Shown: piece by piece, positions 28,497 to 37,104 of the stretch | Numbering within the stretch: the first letter of the stretch is position 1 | How the letters are laid out: every line of letters starts with the position of its first letter | Assembly (NCBI GenBank): GCA_937923255.1 | Contig: CALAIL010000042.1 | Coordinates: 1 to 45,829, forward strand | Source of the DNA: an uncultured Propionivibrio sp. | Lineage (GTDB): Bacteria > Pseudomonadota > Gammaproteobacteria > Burkholderiales > Rhodocyclaceae | Direction: 5' to 3' | Length of the DNA stretch: 45,829 nt | The notes under the pieces: model-generated | Databases searched by the model: none | The model's input: the letters and a program-made list of their open reading frames with translations, nothing else | Told to the model about the DNA's origin: nothing | Made by a program: the position numbers and the translations under genes

Positions 28497-29807
28497 TTAC
28501 ATCAGCGATTCAAGCCGCAAGCGGATGATTTCGCCAAGCACCGTAGGCAGCGTGCCGATTCTGGCAATCGCGGCATCCACGTTCTTTTCGCGCGTTTCAT
28601 GCGTGAGCATGATGATATCCGCCTGGTCTTCGCCTTCATCCGGTTCGCGCTGGAACATGGCATCAATCGAAATTTCCTGGTCGGCCAGGATCCGTGTAAT
28701 GTCAGCCAGGACGCCCGGTTGATCGGCGACGCGAAGGCGCAGGTAGTAGCTGGTAATGATGTCTGCCTGCGGCAAAATCGGCAGGTCGATCACGGCATCC
28801 GGCTGAAACGCGAGATATGGCACGCGATGTTCGGATTCGGTGGCATGCATGCGCGTGACGTCGACGAGATCGGCGATGACCGCCGAAGCGGTCGGCTCGG
28901 CGCCGGCGCCCTTGCCGTAATACAGCGTCGCCCCGACGGCGTCGCCTTTGACCAGCACGGCGTTCATCGCGCCTTCGACGTTGGCGATCAGGCGCTTGGC
29001 CGGCACCAACGTCGGATGTACACGCAGTTCAACGCCCTCCGGCATGCGCTTGGTGATGCCCAGCAGTTTGATGCGATAGCCGAGCTGCTCGGCATATTTG
29101 ATGTCGACCGCTTCCAGCTTGCTGATGCCCTCGATGTAAGCCTTGTCGAAATTCACATTGTTGCCAAAGGCAATTGCGCTCATCAGCGAGATTTTATGCC
29201 CGGCGTCAATGCCCTCGACATCGAAAGTCGGGTCAGCCTCGGCATAACCCAGCCGTTGCGCTTCTTTGAGCACTTCGGCAAACGGCAGGCCTTTTTCACG
29301 CATTTCGGTCAGGATGAAATTGGTCGTGCCGTTAATAATGCCGGCGATCCATTCGATGCGGTTGGCCGTCAGCCCTTCGCGCAGCGCCTTGATGATCGGA
29401 ATCCCCCCCGCCACGGCGGCCTCAAAAGCGACGATCACGTCTTTTTCACGCGCGGCGGCGAAGATTTCATTGCCATATTTAGCCAGCAGCGCCTTGTTGG
29501 CGGTCACGACATGTTTGCCGTGCTCGATCGCCTTCAGCACCAGCTCGCGCGCCACGCCATAACCACCGATCAGTTCGATAATGATGTCGACCTCCGGATC
29601 GGCAACGACGGCAAACGCATCGTCAGTCAGACGACAGGCGCCGCCGGTGATCCGGCGCGCCAGTTCGAGGTTTTTATCGGCGACGACGGTAATTTCGATC
29701 GGCCGGCCGGCACGGCGCGCAATTTCATCGGCGTTGCGTTTAAGTACCGTGTAGGTGCCGCCACCTACCGTGCCAATTCCCAGCAACCCTACCCGCATTG
29801 GTTTCAT
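28497..29807 (-). CDS. hom: Homoserine dehydrogenase
   Basis: This enzyme reduces aspartate semialdehyde to homoserine, the branch point to threonine and methionine. The 436-aa protein has the NAD(P)-binding loop GLLGIGTVGGG at the N-terminus, the catalytic domain with GIINGTTNFILTEM and AYIEGISKLEAVDIKYAEQLGY, and a C-terminal ACT domain (about 350-430, YYLRLRVADQPGVLADITRI) that usually binds threonine for feedback control. It overlaps the upstream GNAT gene by 4 nt and precedes thrC by 23 nt. There is no fused aspartokinase. Confidence 0.97.
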   Translation of the reverse strand: MKPMRVGLLGIGTVGGGTYTVLKRNADEIARRAGRPIEITVVADKNLELARRITGGACRLTDDAFAVVADPEVDIIIELIGGYGVARELVLKAIEHGKHVVTANKALLAKYGNEIFAAAREKDVIVAFEAAVAGGIPIIKALREGLTANRIEWIAGIINGTTNFILTEMREKGLPFAEVLKEAQRLGYAEADPTFDVEGIDAGHKISLMSAIAFGNNVNFDKAYIEGISKLEAVDIKYAEQLGYRIKLLGITKRMPEGVELRVHPTLVPAKRLIANVEGAMNAVLVKGDAVGATLYYGKGAGAEPTASAVIADLVDVTRMHATESEHRVPYLAFQPDAVIDLPILPQADIITSYYLRLRVADQPGVLADITRILADQEISIDAMFQREPDEGEDQADIIMLTHETREKNVDAAIARIGTLPTVLGEIIRLRLESLM

Positions 29808-30256
29808 TCCAGCCCTTTCCTAAAGCAAAACGCGGAGATATGCATCCCCTCACGAAAATAAAAATGATGCGCCCGGCTCCGCTGCACGCCGGAATCGAGC
29901 GCCAGCACGCCGCACCCTAACTGCCGAGCGCGCGCTTCCAGCCAGTCAAGCATCGCTTTGCCCGCACCGCGCGAACGGCGGGACTCATCACTCACCAAAT
30001 CGTCCACATATAGGCGACGCCCTTCATAAGTGTTCTCGATCACTCGCCAGACGGCAACGCAGATGACTTCTTCTGTTTCTGTTCCCGCCGCCACTACCAC
30101 GCACATCCGGGCGCCGGCTGCGAGCACCTGCGCCATCCTTCCCGCATAATCCGCTGGCAGCCCCGGCCGCAGCTGGCGGTGGACGGCTTCGGCTTTGATC
30201 AGCCAATCCGGCGCGATAACCTGCCCGGAGGCATCACCAATTTCAATGATGCGCAT
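29804..30256 (-). CDS. GNAT-family N-acetyltransferase in the threonine operon
   Basis: A 150-aa GCN5-related acetyltransferase; the substrate is unknown. The acetyl-CoA loop is seen as DESRRSRGAGKAMLDWLEAR, with GVLALDSGVQRSRAHHFYFR as the C-terminal part of the fold. The ATG chosen lies 1 nt after the alaA stop; a longer ORF upstream overlaps alaA and is not used. The stop overlaps the hom start by 4 nt, so it is translated as part of the operon. Possible roles are amino-acid or amine acetylation; nothing in the sequence decides between them. Confidence 0.88.
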   Translation of the reverse strand: MRIIEIGDASGQVIAPDWLIKAEAVHRQLRPGLPADYAGRMAQVLAAGARMCVVVAAGTETEEVICVAVWRVIENTYEGRRLYVDDLVSDESRRSRGAGKAMLDWLEARARQLGCGVLALDSGVQRSRAHHFYFREGMHISAFCFRKGLE

Positions 30257-30257
30257 C

Positions 30258-31490
30258 TCAGCGCCCTGCTCCGTAACGTTTGCGGTAACTCTCCAGAAAG
30301 CGGGCAATGCGTGTAATCGCTTCGCGCAGGTCTTCCTCGTGCGGCAAGAAGACCAGCCGGAAATGATCGGGATACGGCCAGTTGAAGCCCGTCCCCTGAA
30401 CCAGCAGGACACGCTCGGTCAGCAGCAGCTCCTTAATAAACTCCTGATCGTTCGTGATCGGGTACATTTCCGGATCAAGACGCGGGAACATATACAGTGT
30501 GGCCTGTGGTTTAACGCAGGTGACGCCAGGAATCGCCGTGATCAACTCGTGGGCCAGATCGCGCTGGCGGCACAGCCGCCCGCCCGGTGCGACCAGATCG
30601 TCGATGCTCTGATAACCGCCCAATGCTGTCTGAATGCCATACTGCCCAGGCACATTAGCGCACAAGCGCATTGAGGCCAGCATATCCAGCCCTTCGATGT
30701 AATCGCGCGCCGCGCTCCGGTCGCCGGAAACGAACATCCAGCCGGCACGATAACCGCAGGAGCGGTAATTCTTCGACAGTCCATTGAGGCTGATCGTGAG
30801 CACGTCCTCTGACAGTGAAGCGATCGCCGTATGCTTGACGCCGTCGTACAGCACCTTGTCGTACACCTCGTCGGCATAGACGACCAGGCCATGCTGACGG
30901 GCAATCGCCAGAATTTCCCGCAGTACGTTTTCAGGATACACGGCGCCGGTCGGGTTGTTCGGGTTGATGATGACGATCGCGCGCGTATGCGGCGTAATCT
31001 TCGCGCGAATATCGTCAAGATCGGGCAGCCAGCCATTGTTCTCATCGCACAAATAGTGTTGCGGCGTGCCGCCCGACAGGCTGACTGCGGCCGTCCATAG
31101 CGGATAATCAGGCGCCGGCACCAGCACCTCGTCCCCCGTATTCAACAAGGCATTCATCGCGATGGCAATCAGCTCGGATACGCCGTTGCCAATATAAATA
31201 TCATCCAGCGTCACCCCTTTGATATTTTTCTGCTGGGTGTAATGCATGACGGCCTTGCGCGCAGAAAAAATCCCCTTGGAATCGGAATAACCGGCGGCAT
31301 TGGGCAGATTCCGGATCATGTCGAGCTGAATTTCTTCCGGCGAATCAAAGCCAAAAGACGCCAGATTACCGATGTTCAGCTTGATGATTTTGAGACCTTC
31401 ATCTTCCATGCGCTTGGCCTGCTGGAGAACAGGGCCGCGAATGTCATAGCAGACGTTGGCCAGCTTGTTTGATTTAAGTACGGGTTTCAT
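30258..31490 (-). CDS. alaA: Alanine-synthesising aminotransferase AlaA
   Basis: A fold-type I PLP aminotransferase closely resembling E. coli AlaA, which makes alanine from pyruvate and glutamate. The chosen ATG (MKPVLKSNKLANVCYDIRGP) gives 410 aa and has AAGG upstream; an in-frame GTG 18 nt earlier is less likely. PLP Lys240 is in SLNGLSKNYRSCGYRAGWM, and NPNNPTG and YADEVYDK are present. It opens the operon alaA, GNAT, hom, thrC; alaA upstream of hom and thrC is a common order in betaproteobacteria. Confidence 0.94.
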   Translation of the reverse strand: MKPVLKSNKLANVCYDIRGPVLQQAKRMEDEGLKIIKLNIGNLASFGFDSPEEIQLDMIRNLPNAAGYSDSKGIFSARKAVMHYTQQKNIKGVTLDDIYIGNGVSELIAIAMNALLNTGDEVLVPAPDYPLWTAAVSLSGGTPQHYLCDENNGWLPDLDDIRAKITPHTRAIVIINPNNPTGAVYPENVLREILAIARQHGLVVYADEVYDKVLYDGVKHTAIASLSEDVLTISLNGLSKNYRSCGYRAGWMFVSGDRSAARDYIEGLDMLASMRLCANVPGQYGIQTALGGYQSIDDLVAPGGRLCRQRDLAHELITAIPGVTCVKPQATLYMFPRLDPEMYPITNDQEFIKELLLTERVLLVQGTGFNWPYPDHFRLVFLPHEEDLREAITRIARFLESYRKRYGAGR

Positions 31491-31647
31491 CACATTTACC
31501 TTCACCACCGGACAAAAAACGACGCCCGCCAGAGTATGTTGCGGAATATCGCACCCGATGCGAACCCATCCGCAAAATGCGCGGCTTCAAACCTCAATCT
31601 GGCCGTGCAATCGAACGATCACTCATGGCGTGCGCCGGAAAGTTATA

Positions 31648-31676
31648 ATCTTACTTGCTCACTTCATGTGCCGCAA
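31648..31676 (-). promoter_or_regulatory. Candidate promoter for the alaA-thrC operon
   Basis: Reading leftward, TTGCGG (-35) and TAAGAT (-10) are separated by 17 nt, about 160 nt before the alaA start. The rest of the 31491-31842 gap also holds TTATAAT on the other strand near 31643, so promoter direction is not certain. Motif match only. Confidence 0.35.
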
Positions 31677-31842
31677 TTTCCGGCATTATTTCGACACTAT
31701 TGCGTTGCAACTCATGAATATCGAGGTTAGGGAAAATCTGCGGCAGCCGCCCTATCCACACGCATTCGCCCTGTTGCAGGCTGTCCCGCGTACTGAATAA
31801 AATCCCACATTCCCGATACACGCCACCCACTGCACCGCACTC

Positions 31843-32727
31843 ATGAAACGTATCGCCCTGAAAATCGACGTCAACACCCGCCAGGGCGCACTGACCGGTG
31901 TGCGGGCGCTGCTGGCCCTGTTCGATCGCTATCAGGCATCGGGAACCTTCTTTTTCTCATTCGGCCCGGACCGCGGATTTCAAGCGCAAACCGCTCTGCT
32001 CAGAAATTGCCTGCGCAGCATACGTCTTCATGGTCACGGTTCGCAGGGCGACGACATTAGTAAAGACTGCGGCCACATTTTGCGTGAAGCGCTGGCGGCC
32101 GGATTTGAAATCGGTGTCGGTGCATGGAACCAAGCGGCCTGGGAGAAAAACGTCGGAACGGCGGACGCCGCCTGGATCACAACCTCCATGCAGCGCGCGC
32201 AGGCAGAATTCACCGCCCTCGTCGGCGAACGCCCGGCCGCCATCGCCGCGCCTGGCTGGCGTAGCAGCCGACGCGCGCTACGCCTGACACAGCGCCTTGA
32301 TTACGCTTACGCCAGCGATTGTCGCGGCAGCCACCCTTTCATCCCGGTCGTCGAGGGGGAAATCATCGCCTGCCCGCAATTGCCCACGACGCTGCCAACG
32401 CTCGATGAAATTCTTGTCATCGACCCGACACTATCACCGGAACAGGGGGCCGAGCGTATTCTGCAACTCTCAAAAGTCATTCCAGGCGACCATGTCTGCA
32501 CCCTGCGTGCCGAAATTGAAGGCGACTATTTTGCCGATGCCTGCGAATACCTGTTGCGTGGTTGGCAAACGGCCGGCATTTCGCCCATCGCCTTGCGCGA
32601 TCTCTATATTTCCCTGGATCTGGAAGCGCTCCCCCGGCACGCCGTCGTATTTGACGAAATCCCCGGCCGACCGGGAAAACGAATGATCCAGGGGGATCTG
32701 TTCCCCGCCCCCTTACCGCCCACCTGA
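31843..32727 (+). CDS. ArnD-like polysaccharide deacetylase family, probable pseudoenzyme
   Basis: The protein (294 aa) aligns by eye over its whole length with ArnD-type deformylases, which remove formyl from Ara4FN-undecaprenyl phosphate for lipid A modification. Family landmarks remain: LKIDV, SDCRGSHPFIPVV, PQLPTTLPTLDE and LRAEIEG. However, the metal and catalytic residues are replaced. IDVDT is IDVNT (Asn11). The zinc motif HAWDH is GAWNQ (Gly93, Asn96, Gln97). The late His of the HAE motif is Arg222. The reading frame is otherwise intact, so it is either newly decaying or a non-catalytic relative. It stands alone; no arn genes are adjacent. Confidence 0.88.
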   Translation: MKRIALKIDVNTRQGALTGVRALLALFDRYQASGTFFFSFGPDRGFQAQTALLRNCLRSIRLHGHGSQGDDISKDCGHILREALAAGFEIGVGAWNQAAWEKNVGTADAAWITTSMQRAQAEFTALVGERPAAIAAPGWRSSRRALRLTQRLDYAYASDCRGSHPFIPVVEGEIIACPQLPTTLPTLDEILVIDPTLSPEQGAERILQLSKVIPGDHVCTLRAEIEGDYFADACEYLLRGWQTAGISPIALRDLYISLDLEALPRHAVVFDEIPGRPGKRMIQGDLFPAPLPPT

Positions 32728-32789
32728 CAAGCCGAACCGGTCTAGTCATAGGTTTCACGGGCATTGGCAGAAAACCAAAATGACAGAGC

Positions 32790-32819
32790 AAAAAACGGGC
32801 GGCTATTGAGCCGCCCGTT
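32790..32819 (-). terminator. Terminator of the Bax inhibitor-1 gene (partly bidirectional)
   Basis: Reading leftward, an 11-bp stem AACGGGCGGCT/AGCCGCCCGTT with a 4-nt loop is followed by six Ts. The stem also serves the converging ArnD-like gene, though the plus-strand T-run is weak. Confidence 0.85.
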
Positions 32820-32871
32820 ATTACACCGCAAATCCTTCAGCAATCTAGTCTGATCGTGTTCCTATACACGC

Positions 32872-33564
32872 TCAGTCACGGCTGCCGGTAAAAGCCATCA
32901 ACAGGTTAAGCAGATGGACGAAGATATTGTAGATATCCAGATAAACCGACAATGTCGCTGAAATGTAATTGTTTTCGCCGCCATTAACAATACGGCTGAT
33001 GTCGTAAAGGATATACGCGGAAAAAAGCAGCACGCACACAGCGGAAATCGTCAGTGACAGTGCCGGAATCATAAAAAACCAATTGGCAACCATCGCCAGC
33101 AACGTCACAACCAGGCCGACGAACAGGAATTTCCCCATGAAGCCGAAATCTTTTTTCGTCACCGCGGCGATGCCTGCCAGCGTGAAGAAGATTGCCCCCG
33201 TGCCGCCTGCGGCCGTCGCAATCATTGACCCGCCGTTGGAAAAGCCCAGCGCCACCTGCAGGATGCGCGAGAGCATCAAGCCCATGAAGAAGGTAAAGCC
33301 CAGCAAAAGGAGAACGCCCAAACCGCTGTTTTTGGTGCGCTCAATACCCCACATGAACGCAAACGCAACGCCCATAAACATCAGGAAAGACACCCCCGGG
33401 CTGCCGGCAAAGAAAGAAAACCGCATCTTCACGCCAATCAGCGCGCCGATGACCGTCGGCACCATCGACAAAGCGAGCAGCAGGTACGTGTTGCGCAAAA
33501 CACGGTTCTGCTGCGCAGCGACCCGAACGCTTTGACTCGTCATCACATCATAATGTTGCGACAT
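32872..33564 (-). CDS. Bax inhibitor-1 / YccA family membrane protein
   Basis: A 230-aa integral membrane protein of the BI-1 (UPF0005) family; bacterial members such as YccA modulate the FtsH protease or act as proton/calcium leak channels. Seven hydrophobic segments are seen, after an N-terminal cytoplasmic stretch of about 25 residues. Family motifs include NTYLLLALSMVPT near residue 25, FVGLVVTLLAMVANWFF and the final YLDIYNIFVHLLNLLMAFTG with the conserved aspartates (AYILYDISRIVNGG). It is a single gene with a good terminator. Which activity applies here is not known. Confidence 0.92.
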   Translation of the reverse strand: MSQHYDVMTSQSVRVAAQQNRVLRNTYLLLALSMVPTVIGALIGVKMRFSFFAGSPGVSFLMFMGVAFAFMWGIERTKNSGLGVLLLLGFTFFMGLMLSRILQVALGFSNGGSMIATAAGGTGAIFFTLAGIAAVTKKDFGFMGKFLFVGLVVTLLAMVANWFFMIPALSLTISAVCVLLFSAYILYDISRIVNGGENNYISATLSVYLDIYNIFVHLLNLLMAFTGSRD

Positions 33565-33770
33565 AAAACGATCTCCCGTAAAAAACCTCGCCTAAGCGAA
33601 ATGAGGGCAGCGTACGGTAAGTCACACAATGCAGGGGTAACAGTCTGTAACGTGGTATGATGCGACCCGCCTCACGGAAAGCGCCAGAAGTCTAGAAGCG
33701 CGCCGGGCGAAAAAACAGGCCGAGAGATATCCCGGACTCCGATAACTTTGGCAGTAGAAAACGGGAATAC

Positions 33771-33860
33771 GGTGGGTTGGCAGAGCGGTTGAATGCACTA
33801 GTCTTGAAAACTAGCAAGGATTTACGTCCTTCCAGGGTTCGAATCCCTGACCCACCGCCA
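33771..33860 (+). tRNA. tRNA-Ser (UGA anticodon)
   Basis: A complete 90-nt tRNA with acceptor stem GGTGGGT/ACCCACC, an anticodon loop CTTGAAA (anticodon TGA, 33805-33807) between CTAGT and ACTAG, a long variable arm (AAGGATTTACGTCCTT) typical of tRNA-Ser, the T loop TTCGAAT and an encoded 3-prime CCA. It reads serine UCA codons. Confidence 0.97.
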
Positions 33861-34508
33861 TCACAACAAGAACAAAAAGCAGGCGAGCAACCTTGCTCGA
33901 AACAGTTGGAAAAACCAGTCTGGCAAGACGTTCAACCTATTGATATTCAACGTTAATTGACCAGACCAACTCATCGTTCCGATGGGGCGGATATCTGGAT
34001 ACACCGATAACCCGTATCACCGAGCCGTTCCGCGCCAGCGACTGCATTCCCGCGTTCCCGCATCCCCGTATTTCCACACGCCCGCACTCCGCTTCCAGAT
34101 CGTCTCTCTTTCTTGCTGTGTCTGTTCCGTAAGGAAGGCGTCGATGCCAAAACAGTCTGTGTCGGGCAAACCAATCGTGCAGAGATCATCGGTCAGAAAT
34201 GTGCAGTAATCCGTATCGACAGGAAAGTGCTGTCGCTGAAAAACAACATGGTCTAGGCAAACCGGGTCGAACAGCACCTGTCCAGTCGATTCGAGTTTCC
34301 GAACAGCCTGAGATTTCTGAAGAACCATCGTGCAGTGAAACACATAGTTTTATCGGTTTTTGCTACGCAATGTACGCCCCCGCCCCGCAGCACGAGGCCA
34401 TTCTCATCACTCATGAATCTTTTTAATCTACACTTTCGCGCAGTTTCACGACGCAACCTTTTCTGACGCAACCCCTTCTGCGCGATCTCGACCTCACCGG
34501 ATTAAACA
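33861..34508. other. 648-nt gap after tRNA-Ser, no recognised gene
   Basis: Just after the tRNA, CGAGCAA/TTGCTCG (33884-33899) forms a small hairpin without a T-run. A 108-codon leftward ORF (34017-34343) and its shadows exist, but no family could be recognised and the composition looks non-coding. Such tRNA-flanking gaps are classic integration sites, yet no integrase or attachment duplication was found. Confidence 0.35.
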
Positions 34509-35042
34509 ATGACGCTACTAATACGCCCTGCCCGAGCGGAAGACTGGCCTGCCATCTGGAATATCGTCGAGCCGACGATTCGTGCCGGCGAGACCTATGC
34601 GCTCGATACGGAGATGAGCGAAGAAGCCGGCCGCGCTTACTGGCTGGGGTCGGACAAGGAAACCTTTGTCGCCGAGTCGGAGAAGACCGTGCTCGGCACC
34701 TATTACCTGCGGACCAACCAGCCGGGCGGCGGCGCGCACGTCTGCAATTGCGGCTATATGACGCATCCCCACGCCACGGGCCGCGGCATTGCACGACAGA
34801 TGTGCCTGCACTCTCTCGAATACGCCCAAACGCGGGGCTATCGCGCTATGCAGTTCAATTTCGTCGTGAGCACCAATGAACGCGCCGTCCGGCTCTGGCA
34901 ATCTCTCAGTTTTCACATTGTGGGCCGCCTGCCGCTTGCCTTCCGGCACCCGAAATATGGCGATGTCGATGCGCTGGTCATGTTCCGGCAGTTATCGGCA
35001 ACAGACTTGACACCGCGGACTTCCTTGCCTCATCCTGCATAA
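34509..35042 (+). CDS. GNAT-family N-acetyltransferase
   Basis: A 177-aa cytosolic acetyltransferase of the GCN5 superfamily. The N-terminus LLIRPARAEDWPAIWNIV is typical, and the acetyl-CoA-binding region is GYMTHPHATGRGIARQMCLH followed by EYAQTRGYRAMQFNFVVSTN and the C-terminal AVRLWQSLSFHIVGRLPLAF. This resembles the broad RimI/YhhY-like acetyltransferase group. The ATG follows a weak ribosome site. Substrate cannot be inferred. Confidence 0.9.
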   Translation: MTLLIRPARAEDWPAIWNIVEPTIRAGETYALDTEMSEEAGRAYWLGSDKETFVAESEKTVLGTYYLRTNQPGGGAHVCNCGYMTHPHATGRGIARQMCLHSLEYAQTRGYRAMQFNFVVSTNERAVRLWQSLSFHIVGRLPLAFRHPKYGDVDALVMFRQLSATDLTPRTSLPHPA

Positions 35043-35091
35043 AACTCCCGTTCCATCGACGATATCATCCAATTCCTGAAAAGGCGATCCA

Positions 35092-36117
35092 ATGTCGCGC
35101 ATCCTCAATTGCCTTCTTTCGGCCATTGATTTTCTCCTTTCGGTCATTGGAATGGTATGCATGATAAGCGGCCTTATTCTGATGCCAAGAATGCCGAGTG
35201 CGGCAGGTATTGCCTTTGTTGTAGGGATTCCCGCATTTATTTTGGGAATGGTCCGGGATAACCAGCGCACCAAACAGATCAAATCGACCCATCAAGCACA
35301 AGTCGCCCACCGTGTAGCCGAACTGACCCGGCAGCCGTGGACGCCTAACCAATCGCTGGTAATTACCGGCAATATTTTTAACGCATTGGTAATTTCGATA
35401 TCATTGATGTCAATACCTATTTTTATAATCTACGAAGAATATACAAGTATTTCTCCCAATTGGAAAATAATTATTTCATTCATATTATTTTTTCTATTAT
35501 TATTAACTACTGCTATCCGAAGCTTTATATTACTTGGTAAGCCTATCTGTAAATTTTCTAAAGATAAAATCAGTATCCCAGTATACGGAGAAATTAACTG
35601 GAAATATATTGATAAAATTAGTTTAAAAACAAAAATAGGAAGAAAAACACTTTATTTTCTGAAAATTCATCTCTCTGATAACCCAGAATTCTTAGAAACT
35701 ATTCACTGGCCTGACCGCCTTATGGCTTTATTAGTTCTAGGGTCAATACGCTGTAGAGAAATTTCTATTAGTATTACTTTGGCTAATGAAGATCCAGAAG
35801 TCATTGCTAAAGTTGCTATTTATTTGTGGCATCAGGCTACCGGAACTGTATATGACTATGATCCTGAACTCTTAGATATCTATAATGAAGCTGGACAATA
35901 TATCTCTGAATTCTGGAAAAAACATCCAACAGGTGAAAGAAATAATAAATTTTATTCTGACATGAAACAGCTTGATGCTGATCTGGAAAAAATTTATTTA
36001 AAAGGAAATAGAAAAGAGAATTTTTCTTTGGATATGAAGCAACTGGAATCAGACCTGGAAAGAGACGTGCCCAGATGGAAAGAAGTCGCCCAAAAGCAGG
36101 ACCCAGCATCAGGATAA
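35092..36117 (+). CDS. AT-rich orphan membrane protein with C-terminal repeat
   Basis: This 341-aa protein was not recognised. Two hydrophobic hairpins near 8-55 and two helices at about 90-150 anchor it; from about 150 it is soluble and Lys/Ile/Asn-rich. Near the C-terminus the motif DMKQL(D/E)xDLE occurs twice about 27 residues apart (DMKQLDADLE, DMKQLESDLE), possibly coiled coil. Base composition changes sharply: the first 270 nt are GC-rich like the neighbours, while about 35370-36050 is strongly AT-rich. This suggests a foreign or mosaic gene. It is followed after 49 nt by the sirtuin gene, but composition argues against a shared origin. Confidence 0.75.
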   Translation: MSRILNCLLSAIDFLLSVIGMVCMISGLILMPRMPSAAGIAFVVGIPAFILGMVRDNQRTKQIKSTHQAQVAHRVAELTRQPWTPNQSLVITGNIFNALVISISLMSIPIFIIYEEYTSISPNWKIIISFILFFLLLLTTAIRSFILLGKPICKFSKDKISIPVYGEINWKYIDKISLKTKIGRKTLYFLKIHLSDNPEFLETIHWPDRLMALLVLGSIRCREISISITLANEDPEVIAKVAIYLWHQATGTVYDYDPELLDIYNEAGQYISEFWKKHPTGERNNKFYSDMKQLDADLEKIYLKGNRKENFSLDMKQLESDLERDVPRWKEVAQKQDPASG

Positions 36118-36166
36118 ACATTCGCGACAAATATTCGTATTTCCCTCATATTTTTTATCGCCTTTC

Positions 36167-36937
36167 ATGTCATCTATGCCATCCATCCCTGAATCCTTAC
36201 TTGCCGCCCTGAGCGGCGCTAAGCACGTCGTCGTTTTCACCGGCGCGGGCGTCTCGCAGGAAAGCGGCATTCCAACTTTCCGTGACGAGTTATCCGGCTT
36301 GTGGCAACGCTATGACCCGCAGGAACTGGCAACGCCAGAAGCCTTCGCGCGACAGCCTGATCTCGTCTGGGGCTGGTACGAATTCCGCCGCCGAAACGTC
36401 ATGCTGTGCTTGCCGAATGCCGCGCATCGAACCATTGCCGCAATGGCCGGCGTCTTTCCACGGTTTACGCTGATTACCCAGAATGTCGACGATCTCCATG
36501 AACGCGCGGGCAGCCAGAAGGTTCTGCACCTGCACGGCAGCCTGCTGCAACCGCGTTGCCACGAATGCGCTCGCGCCTACCCCATGCCTTCGGGAATTCC
36601 CGTAGAGCCGGCAACAGGCTGGCGCATTGAACCGCCACGTTGCCCGGACTGCAAAGGCCGCATTCGCCCCGGCGTCGTCTGGTTTGGCGAGTCGCTGCCG
36701 GAAGACGCCTGGCAGGCCGCGCAGGATGCGACACAATCCTGCGACGTGTTTTTCAGCATCGGCACATCGGCCGTCGTCTATCCTGCCGCCGCCTTGCCTG
36801 TACTCGCCGCGCGGCGCGGCGCCCGCCTCATTCAGATCAACCCGCTGCCAACGCCGCTTGACCCGCTGGCCGCGCACAACCTGCACGGCAAGGCCGGTGA
36901 AGTGCTGACGCAGCTTTGGGCAGCGTTTCGCGCATAG
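36167..36937 (+). CDS. cobB: Sir2-family NAD-dependent protein deacylase (class III-like)
   Basis: A 256-aa NAD-dependent lysine deacylase. Motifs are FTGAGVSQESGIPTFRD (24-40), TQNVDDLHERAG with the NAD-binding Asn/Asp, catalytic His123 in HLHGS, four zinc cysteines (C131, C134, C159, C162), GVVWFGE and GTSAVVYPAA. Tyr71 and Arg74 in GWYEFRR match the Tyr-x-x-Arg pair that lets SIRT5 and E. coli CobB remove succinyl or malonyl groups, so desuccinylation is plausible. An in-frame ATG 9 nt later could also be the start. The symbol is a family-level match; it is not proved to be the ortholog. Confidence 0.9.
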   Translation: MSSMPSIPESLLAALSGAKHVVVFTGAGVSQESGIPTFRDELSGLWQRYDPQELATPEAFARQPDLVWGWYEFRRRNVMLCLPNAAHRTIAAMAGVFPRFTLITQNVDDLHERAGSQKVLHLHGSLLQPRCHECARAYPMPSGIPVEPATGWRIEPPRCPDCKGRIRPGVVWFGESLPEDAWQAAQDATQSCDVFFSIGTSAVVYPAAALPVLAARRGARLIQINPLPTPLDPLAAHNLHGKAGEVLTQLWAAFRA

Positions 36938-36991
36938 GGCTTGCACGCTGCCGAAGGCAGGCGGATGCAAGCGATCGTCAAGTACAGTATT

Positions 36992-37060
36992 CCAGTTTAT
37001 GTTTTTTGATGCCCTGAAGCCCTTTATTTACGCGGAACCCAGGGCGTTTTATGTTTTCTG
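36992..37060. repeat. 69-bp hairpin repeat, copy 2 (decayed stem)
   Basis: It has the same length and the same outer sequences (CCAGTTTATGTTTTTTGATG left, TTTATGTTTTCTG right) as 11908-11976. The core has drifted; only GCCCTG/CAGGGC-type pairing remains. It lies 55 nt after the sirtuin stop in the same direction. Confidence 0.7.
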
Positions 37061-37104
37061 CCCTGCTTTCGCGGGTCTCGGAGCTTCTTTTTTACCCCAA
37101 CGCT

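Noticed and set aside
28599..29861. 420-codon rightward ORF opposite hom
   Set aside because: Shadow of the homoserine dehydrogenase gene with no recognisable motif.
34017..34343. 108-codon leftward ORF after tRNA-Ser as a real gene or island remnant
   Set aside because: No family resemblance, no ribosome site judged convincing, and no integrase or tRNA-end duplication nearby.
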